The notes under the pieces were generated by a model that made no database searches, was not told the DNA's origin, and saw only the letters and a list, made by a program, of their open reading frames with translations. Shown piece by piece: positions 17,035-27,229 of a stretch of DNA of 64,000 nt. Numbering within the stretch: the stretch's first letter is position 1; each line of letters starts with the position of its first letter. The position numbers were made by a program, and so were the translations under genes. Origin of the DNA: Actinomadura barringtoniae (GTDB taxonomy: Bacteria; Actinomycetota; Actinomycetes; Streptosporangiales; Streptosporangiaceae); the NCBI RefSeq assembly GCF_017573505.1, contig NZ_JAGEOJ010000010.1:186001-250000 (forward strand), given 5' to 3'.

Positions 17035-18270
17035 GGCGGCCTTGGTGCCGAGCGGCGTGGAGGGGGTGAAGCGCACGCGCATCTCCTTCACGCCGTTCAC
17101 GAAGTTGGACCGCAGCCGCCGCGGCTCGCCGACCGGCTCGATGTCGGGCATCCGCTCCAGGATCGTGTCGAACAGGACGTTCAGCTCCAGGCGCGCCAGG
17201 TGCGTGCCCAGGCAGAAGTGCGCGCCCCCGCCGCCGAACCCGATGTGCGGGTTCGGGTCCCGGGAGATGTCGAAGGTGAACGGGTCCTCGATCACCCGCT
17301 CGTCGCGGTTGGCCGACCCGTAGAAGATGACGACCTTGTCGCCCGCCCTGATCTGCTTGCCGCCCAGCTCGGTGTCGGCCGTGGCGGTACGGCGGAACAG
17401 GTTGATGGGGGACGTCCAGCGCACGATCTCGTCCGGCGCGGTGCGCAGCAGCGACCGGTCGGCCTTCAGCTTCGCCCACTGATCGGGGTTCTCGAAGAAC
17501 GCCAGCATGCCGCCGACCGACCCGTTCCGCGTCGTCTCGTGGCCGGCGATGATCAGCATCAGCAGGAAGAGCTGGAACTCCTCGATGCTGAGCCGCTCAC
17601 CGCTCTCGTCCGGCTTGAGCAGCGTGCTGGCGATGTCGTCGCGGGGCTCGGCGAGGCGCTCGTGGGCGAGCTGCGCGGCGTACTCCATCAGCTCGCCCGC
17701 GAAGACCTTGGCCTTCTCCTTGGCCCCGGCGAGCTCGGGGTCGGCGAACCCGATGATGTGGTTGGACCAGTCGCAGATCTTCTGCCGGTCCTCGACCGGC
17801 GCGCCGAGCAGCTCGCAGATGACGTACGCGGGCAGGTGCGCCGCGATGTCCTCGACGAAGCAGGCCTCGCCCCGTTCCACCACGTCGTCGATCAGCTCGT
17901 TGCAGATGTCGCGGATGTGGCCCTCGAGCTGCTTGATCATGCGGGGCGTGAAGCCGCGGTTCACCTTGGAGCGGTTCTTGGTGTGGTCCGGCGGGTCCTG
18001 GAACAGCATCATCATCCCGTAGAGCAGGACCTCGTCGTCGGTGAACTCCTCGTACATCGAGGTGCGCACGTGGCTGGAGTACAGCTGCGAGTTCCGCGAG
18101 ACCGTCACCACGTCCTCGTGCCGCGTCACCGCCCAGAAGCCGGGGACGCCGTCGTTCAGGTCGTGGTGCCAGTGCACGGGGTCGTTGTCGCGCAGCCAGG
18201 TGAACTGCTCGTGCGGGATGCCGCCGCGCTCGTAGACGTTCGGGTCGATGATGTCGATCTCGGGGGCCAT
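17017..18270 (-). CDS. Cytochrome P450, paralogue of the 15722 P450
   Basis: 417 residues from ATG 18270 behind AAGGAT. The I-helix is IAGHETTRN, ExxR is in DEIVRW, and the heme loop is FGGGGAHFCLGTHLARLE. The tail NFVNGVKEMRVRFTPSTPLG resembles CYP142 ends. It is very similar along its length to the convergent P450 (shared YERGGIPHEQF, GFTPRMIKQLE, VEDRQKI), so the pair arose by duplication. It follows the SDR gene by 138 bp on the same strand, and the two probably share the promoter near 19.39 kb. Predicted to hydroxylate a sterol or fatty side chain, using the ferredoxin at 10654. Confidence 0.88.
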   Translation of the reverse strand: MAPEIDIIDPNVYERGGIPHEQFTWLRDNDPVHWHHDLNDGVPGFWAVTRHEDVVTVSRNSQLYSSHVRTSMYEEFTDDEVLLYGMMMLFQDPPDHTKNRSKVNRGFTPRMIKQLEGHIRDICNELIDDVVERGEACFVEDIAAHLPAYVICELLGAPVEDRQKICDWSNHIIGFADPELAGAKEKAKVFAGELMEYAAQLAHERLAEPRDDIASTLLKPDESGERLSIEEFQLFLLMLIIAGHETTRNGSVGGMLAFFENPDQWAKLKADRSLLRTAPDEIVRWTSPINLFRRTATADTELGGKQIRAGDKVVIFYGSANRDERVIEDPFTFDISRDPNPHIGFGGGGAHFCLGTHLARLELNVLFDTILERMPDIEPVGEPRRLRSNFVNGVKEMRVRFTPSTPLGTKAAALSRG

Positions 18271-18342
18271 GAGAGATCCTTCTCGCCGGGGTGGAGGGCA
18301 GGGCAGGCTGACGCCAGGACGTGGCGTTTGCCAGGGGGTTTT

Positions 18343-18380
18343 TCGCGCCTGAAGTTGTGGAGCTCGCGCCTGAAGTTGTG
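18343..18380. repeat. 21-bp direct duplication in the SDR-P450 gap
   Basis: TCGCGCCTGAAGTTGTG occurs at 18343-18359 and 18364-18380, separated by GAGC, in the 138-bp gap between the SDR and P450 genes. Confidence 0.75.
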
Positions 18381-18407
18381 AGAGCTGTCGAGTGGTGGAG
18401 CCGTCGG

Positions 18408-19301
18408 TCAGCTGAACTTGAGGGCTTCGGCGGCGCTGAAACCGGCCGAACCAGTGGCGAAGTGCGGGTTCAGGGCCTCGGCGAGGTCGCCGGGGGTCCA
18501 GATGCCATCGGTGGTGACCTGCGCGGCCACGGTCGGCGGCGCCATCACCGCGACCCGGCCGCCGTACGCGACGAACACCTGGCCGGTGACGCCCTCGGCG
18601 GCGGGCGAGGCCAGGTAGGCGACCAGCGGGGCGACGTGGTCGACCGAGAGCGGGTCGGGCCCGTCCTCGGGCGCCGGACCGAAGACGTCCGCGGTCATGT
18701 TGGTGCGTGCGCGCGGGCAGATCGCGTTGGCGCGCACCCCGTACCGGCCGCACGCGTGCGCGGTCGACAGGGTGAGGGCCGCGATGCCGCCCTTGGCCGC
18801 GGCGTAGTTGGGCTGGCCGGGGGCACCGAGCAGGAACGCCTCCGACGCGGTGTTGATGACGCGGGCGTAGACCGGGGCGCCGGTCTCCTTGGACCGCTCC
18901 CTCCAGTAGGAGGCGGCGTGCCGCGAGGTGACGAAGTGGCCCTTGAGGTGGACCCGGACGACGGCGTCCCACTCCTCCTCGGCCATGTTGAAGAGCATCC
19001 GGTCGCGGGTGAACCCCGCGTTGTTGACCAGGACGTCCAGCGAGCCGAACTCGGTGACGGCGGTCTTGACCAGCGCCTCGCCGGTCGACCACTCGGCGAT
19101 GTCGCCTGCGTGCACGACGGCCTCGCCGCCCGCCTTGCCGATCTCCTCGGCGACCGCCTCGACGGCGTCGCCCGGGAGGTCGTTCAGCACGACCCGGGCA
19201 CCGGCGGCCGCCAGCGCGAGCGCCTCCGCCCGGCCGAGTCCCGCGCCGGCCCCGGTGACCACGGCCACCCGTCCGGCTAGGCCCACATCCTGACCTGTCA
19301 C
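18408..19301 (-). CDS. Short-chain dehydrogenase/reductase (Hsd4-like)
   Basis: 297 residues from GTG 19301, chosen for the GGAAGGGG site 5 nt upstream rather than the ATG at 19316. Classical SDR motifs: TGAGAGLG nucleotide loop, NNAG, and the catalytic YxxxK in NYAAAKGG. The overall pattern (LAGRVAVVTGAGAGLGRAEA, VYARVINTASEAFLLGAPGQ) resembles the mycobacterial hydroxysteroid or 3-hydroxyacyl-CoA dehydrogenases of the Hsd4A group. It is probably co-transcribed with the downstream P450; a palindrome array (19341-19408) precedes it. A role in oxidising a side-chain or ring hydroxyl is inferred from context. Confidence 0.83.
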   Translation of the reverse strand: MTGQDVGLAGRVAVVTGAGAGLGRAEALALAAAGARVVLNDLPGDAVEAVAEEIGKAGGEAVVHAGDIAEWSTGEALVKTAVTEFGSLDVLVNNAGFTRDRMLFNMAEEEWDAVVRVHLKGHFVTSRHAASYWRERSKETGAPVYARVINTASEAFLLGAPGQPNYAAAKGGIAALTLSTAHACGRYGVRANAICPRARTNMTADVFGPAPEDGPDPLSVDHVAPLVAYLASPAAEGVTGQVFVAYGGRVAVMAPPTVAAQVTTDGIWTPGDLAEALNPHFATGSAGFSAAEALKFS

Positions 19302-19340
19302 TGACGCCCCTTCCACACGGTCTTCTCACGGTCCAGCACA

Positions 19341-19366
19341 CGAATGACCGATCGCTTGCTTGGTCG
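19341..19366. promoter_or_regulatory. Quasi-palindrome shared with the P450 promoter
   Basis: GACCGATCGCTTGCTTGGTC has GACC/GGTC ends. Its reverse strand reads AGCAAGCGATCGGTCATTCG, nearly the same as 15668-15691 upstream of the P450 gene. Likely a TetR-type operator; regulator unknown. Confidence 0.4.
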
Positions 19367-19381
19367 CGCCCGTATGGAAAC

Positions 19382-19408
19382 GAGTCTCACATGAGACTCC
19401 AGTCTCAT
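19382..19408. promoter_or_regulatory. Overlapping palindromes, operator A
   Basis: ATGAGACTCCAGTCTCAT (19391-19408) has perfect 8-bp arms and 2-bp spacing. It overlaps GAGTCTCACATGAGACTC (19382-19399), an outward-facing version. More half-sites (GTCTAGAC, TGAGATTC) follow to 19430. About 80 bp before the SDR start. Confidence 0.7.
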
Positions 19409-19480
19409 CAAGAGTCTAGACGTGAGATTCGACTGTGGCCTACGCCACGAAAAAGGGTGGTTTATACCGGTTTGAAGAGC

Positions 19481-20491
19481 TCACAGGCCTGCGCGGACGA
19501 AGCGGATGGGGTCATCGGTCCCCGAACGCCGGGCCCTGCCGCGCTTCTCCAGCACGCGCAGATGCGCCGCCGCCTCGCCCGCGGCCATCTGCTTCGACTG
19601 GAGGTCCATCGCCTCCCAGGGATTGCGCCAGTGCATCCCGGCGGCCAGCTGCCACAGCGTCGCGGGCTCGCGCGTGAGGAGCTCGGTGATCTCGGTGAGG
19701 CGTTCCTCGTGATGCTCGGCGATCGCCTTGGCGCGCTCGGAGAGCCCGTTGAAGCGATGCTGGTGGGCCGGGAGCACCTCGTTCACGCTCATGCCCGCCA
19801 CGCGGCCGAGCGAGCCGAGGAAGTCGCCGAGCGGATCGACGTCGGGCAGGTCGTACGGGTAGAGCCCGATGTGCGGCGTGATCCGCGGCAGCACGTGATC
19901 ACCGGTGAAGATCCGGTCGCCGTCCTCCAGATGCAGGCAGATGTGCCCGGGGGAGTGCCCCGGCGTCCACACCACGCGTAGCCGCCGCCCCGGCAGGTCG
20001 GCCAGCTCGCCGTCCTCCAGCTCGCGGTCGGGCAGCGCGGGCGGGTCGATGTGCTCGCGCTTGCCGTGCGCCGCCAGCTCGCCGTCGTCGGCGCCCGCGC
20101 GGGCGAGCGTGGAACGCATCCAACTGCGTTCCACGTCCTGCTCGACCACCTCGCGGAACATCCGGATGACCGCCACGTCGTTGCGGTGCATGGCGATCCA
20201 CGCGCCCGACGCCTCCCGGACGCGGCCCGCCAGGCCGGCGTGGTCGGGGTGGTGGTGCGTGACCACCACCCCGTACACGTCGGCGATGTCGATGCCGAAC
20301 GTGCCGAGCCCGTCGCGCAGCGCGGACCAGGCGTCCTCGTGCTCCCAGCCCGCGTCGACCAGCACCGGCCCGCGCGGGCTCTCCAGGGCGTAGACCAGCG
20401 TGTACGCCAGCGGATTGCCCGGGATCGGCACCGGGATGCTCCACAGCCCACCGCCCAGCTCCTCCGGCCGGGGTCGCGCCGGCGGGCCCAC
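19481..20491 (-). CDS. MBL-fold metallo-hydrolase
   Basis: 336 residues from GTG 20491, with GAGAGG 7 nt upstream. The metallo-beta-lactamase signature HHHPDHAG is present. Further metal ligands lie in VVWTPGHSPGHICLHLE, FTGDHVLP and VLPAHQHRFNG, as in glyoxalase II-like hydrolases. The C-terminal about 90 residues form a helical winged-type extension (LLTREPATLWQLAAGM, AAAHLRVLEKRGRARR) that occurs in the subgroup annotated beside acyl-CoA metabolism. Lactone or thioester hydrolysis is plausible. It lies between the thiolase and SDR genes on the same strand; the ribosome-site region is followed upstream by the G/C-tract repeat at 20502. Confidence 0.82.
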   Translation of the reverse strand: MGPPARPRPEELGGGLWSIPVPIPGNPLAYTLVYALESPRGPVLVDAGWEHEDAWSALRDGLGTFGIDIADVYGVVVTHHHPDHAGLAGRVREASGAWIAMHRNDVAVIRMFREVVEQDVERSWMRSTLARAGADDGELAAHGKREHIDPPALPDRELEDGELADLPGRRLRVVWTPGHSPGHICLHLEDGDRIFTGDHVLPRITPHIGLYPYDLPDVDPLGDFLGSLGRVAGMSVNEVLPAHQHRFNGLSERAKAIAEHHEERLTEITELLTREPATLWQLAAGMHWRNPWEAMDLQSKQMAAGEAAAHLRVLEKRGRARRSGTDDPIRFVRAGL

Positions 20492-20501
20492 GTCAGTACC
20501 T

Positions 20502-20535
20502 CTCAAGGGGGGACGGCCCCCCACGCGCCCCCCGG
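20502..20535. repeat. G6-ACG-C6 hairpin repeat, copy 1
   Basis: CTCAAGGGGGGACGGCCCCC followed by ACGCG and another C-run. A close variant sits at 48035-48066 inside the xdh FAD-subunit gene. Here it is in the 60-bp gap between the thiolase stop and the metallo-hydrolase start. Confidence 0.65.
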
Positions 20536-20551
20536 GCCGACTTCGTCGGCA

Positions 20552-22542
<1,991 letters not shown>

Positions 22543-22567
22543 TCTGATCCGGAGGTTTGCGCGTCGT

Positions 22568-22876
22568 ATGGCTATGGCTCCCGATTCCGAACCGCCGCCG
22601 GCGTTCGACGAGGACTTCGTCAAGTCGGCGTCCTTCACCGAACCGTCGGCCGACGACCGTGCCAAGCCGCTGAAGCCGCCCAAGCGGCCGCGTGGCCCCG
22701 GGCCGCTGGCGCGGTGGCGGTCGCGGAGGCCGCGGGCGGCTCGCTCCGGGGCCGGGCTCGACGGCGACCGGGCGAGGGCCAAGACGCTGTTGATCATCGG
22801 CGCGCTGGTGCTGGTGGCCGTGCTCCTCGCCGTGGTGATCGGGCCGTCGTGGCAGCTCCAGTTCAAGCTGCCGTGA
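22568..22876 (+). CDS. Small basic single-pass membrane protein
   Basis: 102 residues from ATG 22568, with GGAGG at 22551-22555, 12 nt away. The N-terminal half is acidic then strongly basic and Pro/Arg-rich (KPPKRPRGPGPLARWRSRRP), followed by one membrane helix (TLLIIGALVLVAVLLAVVIG) and a short outside tail ending FKLP. Not recognised. It follows the inactive signal peptidase homologue closely and probably shares its transcript, so a joint membrane role is possible. Confidence 0.65.
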   Translation: MAMAPDSEPPPAFDEDFVKSASFTEPSADDRAKPLKPPKRPRGPGPLARWRSRRPRAARSGAGLDGDRARAKTLLIIGALVLVAVLLAVVIGPSWQLQFKLP

Positions 22877-22883
22877 CTCCGGT

Positions 22884-24071
22884 TCAGGCCGCCGCGACGC
22901 GCAGGCTCGCGTAGGTCGGGACGAGCACCCCGCGCGCGGGGCGGCGGGACGGGATGCGGTACGGGCCCGTGACCAGCAGCGTCTCCAGCATCCGGGTGAT
23001 CTGGGTGCGGGCGACCGCGGCGCCGAGGCAGAGGTGACGGCCGCCGCCGAACCACAGCTGGCGGGTCTCCGGCACGTACTCGCGGTGGACGTCGAATGGG
23101 CCCACGCCGTTGTCGGCGAGGTAGGTGAGCAGCAGGACACGTTCCCCGGCGCGGAGCGAACGCCCGCCCACGGTGGTGTCGCGGGCGACGTGACGTCCGA
23201 TCACCGGGGCCGGGGTCGAGACGCGCAGGCCTTCCCGGACAGCGTTCTCCATGAGGGCCGGGTCGGCGAGCAGGTCGTGCTGCTGGCCGGTGTCGTGCAG
23301 GAGCGCGACCGTACGGGACGTGCCGGACGCGCCGGTCTCGGTGCCCGCGATCACCAGCAGGGTGGCCAGGCCCCTGGCGAGGGGCAGGCCGAGCCCCATC
23401 TCGCGGCAGCGGCCGAGGATCGTGTCCGGCCCCGCGGTGAGGTAGGCGTCCGGGACGTTCGCCGTGATGCCCTCGACGATCGTGCGGGCCTGCTGGATCA
23501 CGTCATCGGCCAACTCGGTGGAGGCGGTCGTGCCCATGGCCAGCGCGGCGAGGCGTTCCCCCGACGCGAAGACCTGACGGTAGGCGTCGTCGTCCGTCCT
23601 GTTCGGGAGGCCGAGGACGTCGGAGACCAGGCGGCCCGCCAGGACCCGGGTGGCGTCGGCCACGTCGATCGTTTCGCCTGCCTTCAGGTGGGCGGCGAGG
23701 GCCCGGTAGTGGGCGCCCTGGGAGCGTTCCACCAGGGTGCGGGCGCTCGCCTCGGTGAACAGGTCGCGGGCGCCGGTGCGCAGCTCGGCATGGCGGGCAC
23801 CGCCGAAGAACGCCGCCATCTCGTCCCCGAACAGCTGGCTCCACAGGTGCCCTACGCCGCCCTCGCCCGCCATCCCGAACGCGGCGTGATCGTTCAGCAC
23901 CTGGCGGGCCAGAACGGGGTCGGTCACCACCCAGCCGAGCCGGGGAACGCGCGCGATCGGGCCGGTGTGGCGGGCCGCCTGGAGCAGCGCGTAGAGGCCT
24001 CTGTTGCCCGCCCACAGCAGCCTCGCCTCATGGCGCTCCGCGTGGCCGGTCCTGGTCCTGGTCGTTGTCAC
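22884..24071 (-). CDS. Cytochrome P450 divergent from the ole-like operon
   Basis: 395 residues from GTG 24071; an ATG at 24125 is possible but lies inside the palindrome at 24120-24147. I-helix motif VIAGTETGASG, ExxR within ENAVREGLRV, heme loop FGGGRHLCLGAAVART. The tail ARGVLVPTYASL is nearly repeated in the P450 at 26063 (ARGVLIPTYRRL), and both begin with a short membrane-proximal helix, so they are paralogues serving the same pathway. It probably hydroxylates or desaturates the alkyl chain of the OleA-type product. No ribosome site is clear. Confidence 0.82.
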   Translation of the reverse strand: MTTTRTRTGHAERHEARLLWAGNRGLYALLQAARHTGPIARVPRLGWVVTDPVLARQVLNDHAAFGMAGEGGVGHLWSQLFGDEMAAFFGGARHAELRTGARDLFTEASARTLVERSQGAHYRALAAHLKAGETIDVADATRVLAGRLVSDVLGLPNRTDDDAYRQVFASGERLAALAMGTTASTELADDVIQQARTIVEGITANVPDAYLTAGPDTILGRCREMGLGLPLARGLATLLVIAGTETGASGTSRTVALLHDTGQQHDLLADPALMENAVREGLRVSTPAPVIGRHVARDTTVGGRSLRAGERVLLLTYLADNGVGPFDVHREYVPETRQLWFGGGRHLCLGAAVARTQITRMLETLLVTGPYRIPSRRPARGVLVPTYASLRVAAA

Positions 24072-24119
24072 ATGGATGATTGTGCAGGTCAGTGCGGGCG
24101 GGCAGGGACGCGTGGAATG

Positions 24120-24147
24120 ACTCATTTGGGTGAGTGGTAGTACTCAC
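24120..24147. promoter_or_regulatory. Nested inverted repeats in a divergent promoter
   Basis: ACTCA-TTTGGG-TGAGT (24120-24135) overlaps GTGAGT-GGTAGT-ACTCAC (24130-24147): three half-sites of one motif between the divergent P450 and ketosynthase genes. Likely binds a pathway regulator not encoded next to it. Confidence 0.5.
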
Positions 24148-24261
24148 GTCCGAATGAGCACCAGCGCCCCGGTCGGCCTGCGTAGGGTCTCTCTATTCGC
24201 CGGAGCCCCGGCCCCGTGAGGCTGATCCCGACGAAATCTTCGAGTCCCGGGGGACGTACAC

Positions 24262-25311
24262 GTGTCCATCAGAACCCGCATCGCGGGCGTCGCCGCGCAC
24301 CTGCCCGAGCGGACCCGCACCAGCGCCGAGGTCGAGGCCCGGGTCGCCGCCGAGAGCGGCGGCTACCGGCCGCATCCGACGATCGTCGAACGGATGACCG
24401 GCATCCGCGCACGTCATGTCATGCGCGACGACCAGCAGGCCTCCGACCTGGCGGTGGAGGCCGCCCGCAAGCTGCTCGCCGACGCGGGCACGGCGCCCGA
24501 GGACCTGGACCTGCTGATCTTCGGATCGGCGTCGCAGGACCTGATCGAACCGGCCACCGCGCACATCGTCGCCGCCAAGCTCGGCGCGGCCTGCCCGGTG
24601 TTCGACGTCAAGAACGCCTGCAACAGCTTCCTCAACGCCGTCCAGACGGCCGACGCGCTGATCCGCACCGGGCAGCACCGGCGCGTGCTGGTCTGCGGCG
24701 GCGAGACGCCGTCGCGCGCGATCCGGTGGAGCGTGCGCGACCGCGCGCAGTTCGTCGACGCGTTCGCCGGCTACACGCTGTCGGACGCGGGTGCGGCGAT
24801 GCTGCTCGAGGCCGTGCCTGGCTCCGGGCCCTGCCTCGGGCCCGGCTCTGGGCCGGACGGGGACTCGGGGATCTTCTACCGGGACTTCGCGGCGGTCTCG
24901 ACGGCCTGGGACATCGGGACGCTGCCCGGCGGCGGCTCGATGCACCCGCGCGACCCCGAGCACTCCTACTTCAGCGGCGACGGGCGGCGGCTGAAGGACG
25001 CCTTCCTGGCCAACGGGCCGGAGATCTTCGTCCGTGCGCTGGAGAACACCGGGCTGGGCTGGGACGACTTCGCCGTCGTGGCCGTTCACCAGGTGACCAT
25101 GCCCTACCTGGAGGTGCTGCGGAGCGTGCTCGGCATACCGGCGGACCGGCTCGTGGTGACCCTGCCCGAACACGGGAACGTCGCGTCCGCGACCCTGCCG
25201 CTGCAACTGGCCACCGCGATCGAGGAGGGGCGCTGCGGCCCCGGCGACCGCGTCGCGATGGTCGGGCTGGCGGGCGGCGTGAGCCTCGGCGTCGTCTTCG
25301 CGGAGCTGTGA
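24262..25311 (+). CDS. OleA/FabH-like 3-oxoacyl synthase III
   Basis: 349 residues from GTG 24262, behind a G-run. Thiolase-fold KAS III with a full catalytic set: Cys in VKNACNSFLNAV, His in VHQVTMPYLEVL, Asn in EHGNVASATLPLQL. The segment DLIEPATAHIVAAKLG followed by FDVKNAC and VCGGETP resembles OleA, which condenses two acyl-CoAs head to head, more than housekeeping FabH. The Glu of IEPATA aligns with the OleA catalytic-base Glu, as I recall that family. It opens a six-gene operon (GT2, P450, OleC-like, OleD-like, GH20), separated by 2 bp from the GT2. A long-chain beta-keto acid product is expected. Confidence 0.82.
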   Translation: MSIRTRIAGVAAHLPERTRTSAEVEARVAAESGGYRPHPTIVERMTGIRARHVMRDDQQASDLAVEAARKLLADAGTAPEDLDLLIFGSASQDLIEPATAHIVAAKLGAACPVFDVKNACNSFLNAVQTADALIRTGQHRRVLVCGGETPSRAIRWSVRDRAQFVDAFAGYTLSDAGAAMLLEAVPGSGPCLGPGSGPDGDSGIFYRDFAAVSTAWDIGTLPGGGSMHPRDPEHSYFSGDGRRLKDAFLANGPEIFVRALENTGLGWDDFAVVAVHQVTMPYLEVLRSVLGIPADRLVVTLPEHGNVASATLPLQLATAIEEGRCGPGDRVAMVGLAGGVSLGVVFAEL

Positions 25312-25313
25312 TC

Positions 25314-26066
25314 ATGGATCTCTGGGTGGTCGTCCCCGCGTACAACGAGGAGCGCTCGATCGGCGCGACGCTGCGCCGGCTGAACGAGCAGGCCGACGCC
25401 GACTTCACGCTGGTCGTGGTCGACAACACCAGCACGGACCGTACCGCCGAGGTGGTGCGCGAGTTCGCCGAGGAGCATCCCAAGCTCGACCTGCGGATCG
25501 TCCGCGAGACGCAGAAGGGCACCGGCGCCGCCGCCGACACCGGCATCCGGCACGCCATCTCGGCCGGGGCGACTCACCTCGCGCGGACCGACGCCGACTG
25601 CCTGCCCGAACGCGACTGGATCGGGGCGGTGAAGCGGGCGTTCGACGAGGGGCTGGAGCTGGTCAGCGGGCCGCTCCGGCCGCGCACGGACGAGTTCGCG
25701 CTGCGGCTGTGGGAACGGCGGCTACTGCCGGCGGTGGTCGAGATGGCCGCGATGTTCGGGCGCTTCCGGCCGGGCAACCAGGACCCGATGTATCTCGGAC
25801 CGTACGTGATGATGCCCGGCTGCAACGTGGCCATCACCGCTGAGCTGTATGAGCGGGCGGGCGGTTTCCCGCGTACTTGCATTGAGGACGTGCACGAGGA
25901 CCGGGCGCTGGTCAACCGGGTGCGCTACCTGACGGCCGCCTACGGGTTGCGCAAGGACGTCGTGGTGTACGGGTCGGTGCGGCGGCTGCGGGCGTTCGGC
26001 CTGGTGCGCACGCTGGGCTGGTACGCCGACCACCGCTACAAGCCCGATGTGGTGGACATCCGATGA
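25314..26066 (+). CDS. GT2-family glycosyltransferase
   Basis: 250 residues. GT-A fold with VVVPAYNEERSIGATL at the start, VVVDNTSTDRT, the metal-binding DxD within RTDADCLPE, and an acceptor-side motif CIEDVHEDRALVNRV resembling the ED segment of inverting GT2 enzymes. There is no strong membrane helix, so the enzyme is probably soluble or peripheral. It starts 2 bp after the ketosynthase stop and overlaps the P450 start by 4 bp (ATGA). The context suggests sugar transfer to a hydroxyl on the lipid made by the neighbouring Ole-like enzymes; donor sugar unknown. Confidence 0.83.
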   Translation: MDLWVVVPAYNEERSIGATLRRLNEQADADFTLVVVDNTSTDRTAEVVREFAEEHPKLDLRIVRETQKGTGAAADTGIRHAISAGATHLARTDADCLPERDWIGAVKRAFDEGLELVSGPLRPRTDEFALRLWERRLLPAVVEMAAMFGRFRPGNQDPMYLGPYVMMPGCNVAITAELYERAGGFPRTCIEDVHEDRALVNRVRYLTAAYGLRKDVVVYGSVRRLRAFGLVRTLGWYADHRYKPDVVDIR

Positions 26067-27229
26067 GGGCTAGGGATTGGGAACGGCGGCTCTATATGGC
26101 AGCCCACCCGTTCGCTTACCCGTTGCTGCGCGGGCTCGCGCGGCGAGGGGCTGTCGTACGCGTGCCGGGGGTCGGTGTCGTGGTGAACGACGCGGCCGTG
26201 GCGCGGTCGGTTTTGATGAACGGGGAGACCTTTCGCAAGGACGGGCCGGGGTCGCCTGGGGATTTGTGGACACCGATCCTCGGGCCGTCCGTTCTGCTCA
26301 ACATGGAGGGGGAGGGGCATCGCGCGCTAAGGAGGCGCCTGACCGACCTCTTCACGCCCTCGTATACAGAAGCGCTGTGCGAGCGGGTCCTGGCCGAGCC
26401 TCTGGCGCGGCTCGGTGACCGGCTGGAGCGGGGCGGCGTCGTCGATCTCGTCGACACGATGCGGGTGACGGCGGGCGCCGTGATGGGCGAGGTCATCGGC
26501 CTGGAGGCGCACGACGAGGCCGCCTACAGGCATCTCTTCGAGCAGGGCGAGGAGATCGTCTCGATGGTCTCGCTGCGGTCCCGGCGGCTGTCAGACCGGC
26601 AGGTCGAACGGGCCCGGGCCGTCCTCGATCCGCTCGGCGACATCGCCGCCAAGGCGTACGCGTCCGGCGACGAGAGCACGGTGATGGGCCGCATGCGCAC
26701 GCTGGGCCTGTCGGAGGCGGAGGCGCGCGGCGCGGCCGGGGCGTTCTTCCTCACCGGCACCGAGACCGTCGCGACGCTCGTGCCGCGCTTGGTCGCGCTG
26801 CTGCACGACTCGGGCGCGCTGAACCGCGTGGCCTCTGGGGATGCGGCTCTGCTGGACCGGGCGATCGACGAGGCCATGCGGGTCACGACGCCGACGCCCG
26901 TGATGCTGCGCAGCGTGCACGGCCGGGTGGAGGTCGGCGGTGTGGCGGTGAAGCCGGGCGACCGGATTCTGATAGCGACGCACAACTGCTGCCAGGCGTA
27001 CGGCCCGTTCGACGTGGACTCCTCGCGCGGCGGGGAGCTGCGGCGGTTGTGGTTCGGGGCGGGGCCGCACTTCTGCATCGGCTACCCGCTGGCGATGGCC
27101 GAGATCCGTGCCGTCGCGCGGACCGTCCTGGCCGCCGCGCCGCTGCGCATCACGCGGCGCGAGGCGGCTCGCGGCGTGCTGATCCCGACCTACCGCCGCC
27201 TCGTGATCCGATCGGAGGCCTCCTCGTGA
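26063..27229 (+). CDS. Cytochrome P450 within the ole-like operon
   Basis: 388 residues, ATG overlapping the GT2 stop. I-helix motif FFLTGTETVATL, ExxR in DEAMRV, heme loop FGAGPHFCIGYPLAMAE. The N-terminal region VVRVPGVGVVVNDAAVARSV and tail ARGVLIPTYRRL mark it as a paralogue of the divergent P450 at 22884. It overlaps the following ligase gene by 4 bp (GTGA). A tailoring oxidation of the alkyl chain, providing the hydroxyl for the GT2, is a plausible order of events; substrate inferred only. Confidence 0.85.
   Translation: MRARDWERRLYMAAHPFAYPLLRGLARRGAVVRVPGVGVVVNDAAVARSVLMNGETFRKDGPGSPGDLWTPILGPSVLLNMEGEGHRALRRRLTDLFTPSYTEALCERVLAEPLARLGDRLERGGVVDLVDTMRVTAGAVMGEVIGLEAHDEAAYRHLFEQGEEIVSMVSLRSRRLSDRQVERARAVLDPLGDIAAKAYASGDESTVMGRMRTLGLSEAEARGAAGAFFLTGTETVATLVPRLVALLHDSGALNRVASGDAALLDRAIDEAMRVTTPTPVMLRSVHGRVEVGGVAVKPGDRILIATHNCCQAYGPFDVDSSRGGELRRLWFGAGPHFCIGYPLAMAEIRAVARTVLAAAPLRITRREAARGVLIPTYRRLVIRSEASS

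Noticed and set aside
14180-17479. A 1099-codon minus-strand frame that would fuse GT4 with sequence antisense to the P450
   Set aside because: Only the part from GTG 15475 resembles a protein family; the rest is the shadow of the P450 gene.
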